64,000 bases of DNA, taken from contig NZ_JAYWXI010000003.1 in the NCBI RefSeq assembly GCF_036016955.1, positions 186,001 to 250,000 on the forward strand, in the 5' to 3' direction. The translations under genes and the position numbers were made by a program. The stretch is from JAYWXI01 sp036016955 (GTDB taxonomy: Bacteria; Bacteroidota; Bacteroidia; Flavobacteriales; Weeksellaceae). Below are positions 61,687 through 64,000 of this stretch, in pieces (within the stretch, counting starts at the first letter, position 1; each line of letters starts with the position of its first letter). The notes beneath the pieces were generated by a model. It saw nothing but the letters and a program-made list of their open reading frames with translations, made no database searches and was not told the DNA's origin.

Positions 61687-62685
61687 ATGTCAACCAACAA
61701 AAACGCTCAAATTCGCTATAAAGCCTTAGACGAATGCCTGGCAACACCCTACAAAAAATTCTTCATCGAAGATCTTATCGACTATTGTAGCGAAGCTTTA
61801 AGCCAACACTATATGCAGCCGACTTCCATCTCCCGAAGACAATTACTGGAAGACCTTAAATTTATGGAAAGTCAAGCCGGATTCGAAGCCCCCATCGGCC
61901 GGTTTAAAGAGGGAAAACGCGTCTTTTACCGCTACGAAAACCCCGATTTCTCTATCCTAAAAAAGCCCGTTAGCGAAACCGAAAAAACCATTCTGAGGCA
62001 AGCCATGGAAACCCTTAACCGAATCCACAATCTCCCGGGATTTGACTGGTTACAATCTCTTCAGGCCAAACTGGATTCGGAAATCCTAAACGAAACTCCC
62101 AAAAATAAAATTATAGGATTCGAGGAAAACCAATACCTGAAAGGAATAGAATACCTTAATCCGCTCTATCATTTCATCCTAAAAAAAACGACAGCTCTTA
62201 TCGAATATAAAGGATTTCAGCACAGTCAATCAAAAAAAATCCCCCTATCGCCCTACTTCCTGAAACAATACAATAACCGCTGGTTTCTTTTCGGATGGAA
62301 TCATCAGCTTGATACCCTGCAAAATATGCCCCTTGACCGCATTGTTGCTGTTGAGACTTGCGAACAAGACTATCGGGAAAACACCATAGACTTCAATGAT
62401 TACTTTGATGAAATCATCGGCGTTACCAACGACCCCAACCTTCCTTTGGAAAAAGTAACAATCGAACTATCCGACGCCATCCTTCCATACATCCAATCCA
62501 AACCCCTCCATGGTTCGCAAAAAATTATGGGAAATTTGCTACATCTAGAGGTGAAAATAAATTACGAACTAAAAGCTCTCATCCTATCCCACGGCGAAAA
62601 TATGAGCGTCTTAACTCCTCAGTCTTTGGTCGATCAACTGAAAACCACCATCGAAAAAATGAAAATTAATTATCAATGCAAATAG
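61687..62685 (+). CDS. WYL-domain transcriptional regulator
   Basis: 332 residues: N-terminal winged-helix (about 1-75; SISRRQLLEDLKFMESQAGFEAPI), a middle linker, then a WYL domain (about 140-230; PLSPYFLKQYNNRWFLFGWN, NMPLDRIVAVE) and a C-terminal WCX-like region. WYL regulators often sense nucleic acids and control phage-defence genes (CapW, BrxR). The downstream ASCH, HIRAN and HsdM genes fit that role. I infer regulation of the restriction locus. Confidence 0.88.
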   Translation: MSTNKNAQIRYKALDECLATPYKKFFIEDLIDYCSEALSQHYMQPTSISRRQLLEDLKFMESQAGFEAPIGRFKEGKRVFYRYENPDFSILKKPVSETEKTILRQAMETLNRIHNLPGFDWLQSLQAKLDSEILNETPKNKIIGFEENQYLKGIEYLNPLYHFILKKTTALIEYKGFQHSQSKKIPLSPYFLKQYNNRWFLFGWNHQLDTLQNMPLDRIVAVETCEQDYRENTIDFNDYFDEIIGVTNDPNLPLEKVTIELSDAILPYIQSKPLHGSQKIMGNLLHLEVKINYELKALILSHGENMSVLTPQSLVDQLKTTIEKMKINYQCK

Positions 62686-62733
62686 GCTGCACAGGAGAAA
62701 ACTAAGTTTGTACCAGTTAAAAAAATAAGTATC

Positions 62734-63078
62734 ATGAAAACAGAATCACAACAACTCTACTTGGTTCTAGCCAAACAATGGTTCAACGAAATTCTTTCGG
62801 GTAACAAAACCGAAGAGTACAGAGCCTTTACCGATTTCTATATCAAACGGCTATGTCTTTTTGATGAGGAGGGCTACATTAGCGATGTAAAGCAATACGA
62901 TACCGTTCGATTTCAGCAGGGTTATGCCAAGGACGCACCTCAAATGATTGTAAAAATCAAACAAATACGCCTGGATATAGATGAGGATGTGGATTTAGAT
63001 GCAGGCGATCTACTTACCGTAGATAATTGCAACTTCACCATCGAGCTGGGCGAAATCCTAGAGAAAAAAAACTGTTAA
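62734..63078 (+). CDS. ASCH-like small protein
   Basis: 114 residues with YLVLAKQWFNEILSGNKTEEYRAFTDFYIKRL, the ASCH/PUA-like pattern of a small RNA- or nucleotide-binding fold, and a loop with YDTVRFQQGY. ASCH domains occur in nucleases and in defence contexts. It lies between the WYL regulator and the HIRAN gene; co-transcription with both is likely (48-nt gaps). Its specific role is unknown. Confidence 0.7.
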   Translation: MKTESQQLYLVLAKQWFNEILSGNKTEEYRAFTDFYIKRLCLFDEEGYISDVKQYDTVRFQQGYAKDAPQMIVKIKQIRLDIDEDVDLDAGDLLTVDNCNFTIELGEILEKKNC

Positions 63079-63125
63079 CTCCGATCCATCAGATCCTATT
63101 CAAAACTCACAGAAAAAACCTAAAA

Positions 63126-63464
63126 ATGGAAACCAAAAGAAAACAACAACGCGAGCATTTAGTTAATTTTCATATCGCAGGATTCAATTATTATGATGGC
63201 GTATTATGCTTTTCAAAACTGAAAATAGGCACCAAACTCGATTTGGAACACGAAGCCGATAACAAATTTGACCATCGTGCCGTAGCCCTCTATTACAAAG
63301 GATATAAATTAGGATTTATCCCGCGTACCGAAAACCGAATTTTCTATAAACTCGTTAAAATGGGCCATGAAAACCTCTTGGATTTGCGCATCCAACGGAT
63401 TGATACTAATGCCCATCCCGAGCAGCAAGTAGCGGTTGTAGCCCACCTCCTGCCTAAAGAATAG
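63126..63464 (+). CDS. HIRAN-domain protein
   Basis: 112 residues comprising a single HIRAN domain: FHIAGFNYYDG, LKIGTKLDLEHEADNKFDHRAVALYY and KLGFIPRTENRIFYKLV. HIRAN domains bind 3' DNA ends or damaged DNA and are found with helicases and nucleases. ATG 63126 starts the domain; earlier in-frame codons overlap the ASCH gene. Ends at a strong terminator before hsdM. Confidence 0.85.
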   Translation: METKRKQQREHLVNFHIAGFNYYDGVLCFSKLKIGTKLDLEHEADNKFDHRAVALYYKGYKLGFIPRTENRIFYKLVKMGHENLLDLRIQRIDTNAHPEQQVAVVAHLLPKE

Positions 63465-63478
63465 ATATCCGGTATTAT

Positions 63479-63506
63479 CGTTGCGGCATCCGTGGATGCC
63501 GCAACG
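63479..63506 (+). terminator. terminator after the HIRAN gene
   Basis: Thirteen-bp arms CGTTGCGGCATCC / GGATGCCGCAACG with a 2-nt loop, followed by ATTTTTCTCTTTTC. Confidence 0.85.
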
Positions 63507-63560
63507 ATTTTTCTCTTTTCCGTTCTGCATTCTGCAATGCTTTTTCGTTGATTAAATTTG

Positions 63561-63568
63561 TATCTTTG
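63561..63568 (+). promoter_or_regulatory. -7 box of hsdM (TATCTTTG)
   Basis: Exact TAnnTTTG, 45 nt before the ATG; hsdM therefore has its own promoter after the terminator. Confidence 0.55.
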
Positions 63569-63613
63569 CTAGATTTGATGATTTTTCCTAAACTATAAAA
63601 AAACCTTTTAAGC

Positions 63614-64000
63614 ATGATCACTGGCGAACTAAAATCCCAAATTGACAAAATATGGAATGACTTTTGGACGGGAGGCATCACTAACCCGCTCACTGTCATC
63701 GAACAGTTCACCTATCTGATTTTCCTGAAACAACTGGACGAAAAACAAAAATTAATCGAAAAAGAAATCAATCTACTGGGGCATTCTCAACATAAACCCA
63801 TCTATACCGAAAAACAAAACAGCCTGCGATGGAGCTATTTTAAGGATAAGGATTCGGAAGTAATGTTTCAGATTTTCACGCGTCCCAATCCTAATTTAGA
63901 CAACCTAACGGCTTTCGATTTTATGAAAACTCTCGGAGAGCGAGGGGGTAAATTTTCGGAGTATATGAAGGGAGCGACCTTTATGATTCCCACACCAAAC
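63614..64000 (+). CDS. hsdM: type I restriction-modification methylase HsdM, N-terminal part (runs off the window)
   Basis: 129 residues of an open frame starting MITGELKSQIDKIWNDFW. ITNPLTVIEQFTYLIFLKQLDE is the typical HsdM N-terminal helical domain, and the last residues YMKGATFMIPTPN match the start of the Rossmann methylase domain (FxIPTP). It would methylate adenine in the recognition sequence with HsdS and HsdR, expected just beyond the window. Confidence 0.9.
   Translation, partial: MITGELKSQIDKIWNDFWTGGITNPLTVIEQFTYLIFLKQLDEKQKLIEKEINLLGHSQHKPIYTEKQNSLRWSYFKDKDSEVMFQIFTRPNPNLDNLTAFDFMKTLGERGGKFSEYMKGATFMIPTPN

Overview
The window looks like a chromosomal segment of a Bacteroidota bacterium of the Flavobacteriia, most likely in or near the Chryseobacterium/Weeksellaceae group (inferred from family content, not from a marker-gene tree). 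Supporting signs are TonB-dependent outer-membrane receptors with carboxypeptidase-like N-terminal domains, GLPGLI, DUF5686, DUF2911 and DUF4197 proteins, a fused SecDF, a monomeric NADP isocitrate dehydrogenase, and the Bacteroidota promoter signature TAnnTTTG (-7 box) in front of many genes. Ribosome-binding sites are generally not recognisable, as expected for this phylum.

Layout. 1-3.7 kb: the start of an FtsX/LolC-type permease diverging from a NamZ-like muramidase, then a thioredoxin/DUF3575/small membrane protein operon. 3.7-4.0 kb: two tandem initiator tRNA-Met genes. 4-20.8 kb: housekeeping genes (tatC, sbcDC, icd, a deoxynucleoside kinase, glutaminyl cyclase, an MBL hydrolase, an HxlR regulator). 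20.8-24.6 kb: DUF5686, a coiled-coil protein and DUF2911. 24.6-34.3 kb: a rearranged pyrimidine/arginine operon, pyrB-carA-small secreted gene-[carB 5' remnant]-GLPGLI-outer membrane protein-carB. 34.5-42.9 kb: DUF2007, GAF, DedA, thiamine pyrophosphokinase, cobalamin adenosyltransferase, a GH13 lipoprotein and a PhoR/PhoB-like two-component system. 43-47 kb: a TonB receptor with a beta-helix lipoprotein. 47-59 kb: Nudix, nucleoside permease, bifunctional nuclease, secDF, hemN, a rhodanese, pnuC, dapF and mltG. 59-61.6 kb: a second TonB-type receptor. 61.7 kb to the end: WYL regulator, ASCH, HIRAN and the beginning of a type I restriction methylase (hsdM), which looks like the edge of a defence locus.

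The most notable system is in the pyrimidine genes. pyrB and carB are each preceded by the same compact element: a consensus -7 box, a short leader ORF starting 6-7 nt after it with a second in-frame ATG at codon 4, a small hairpin inside the ORF, an A/U-rich stretch, a stop codon abutting a strong terminator hairpin, and a run of U. This is the architecture of UTP-sensitive pyrBI attenuation in enterobacteria. The two terminators resemble each other in sequence. Between them lies a truncated, frameshifted copy of the carB 5' end, a scar showing that the GLPGLI/outer membrane protein pair was inserted into, or the operon rearranged around, a formerly contiguous carA-carB operon.

Secondary observations are putative leaderless mRNAs (hemN, pnuC, bifunctional nuclease and others), a tandem 11-bp repeat resembling a Pho box, and a Crp/Fnr-like palindrome at about -41 of a rhodanese gene. 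All functional calls rest on family recognition by eye. No database search, RNA folding program or alignment was run.
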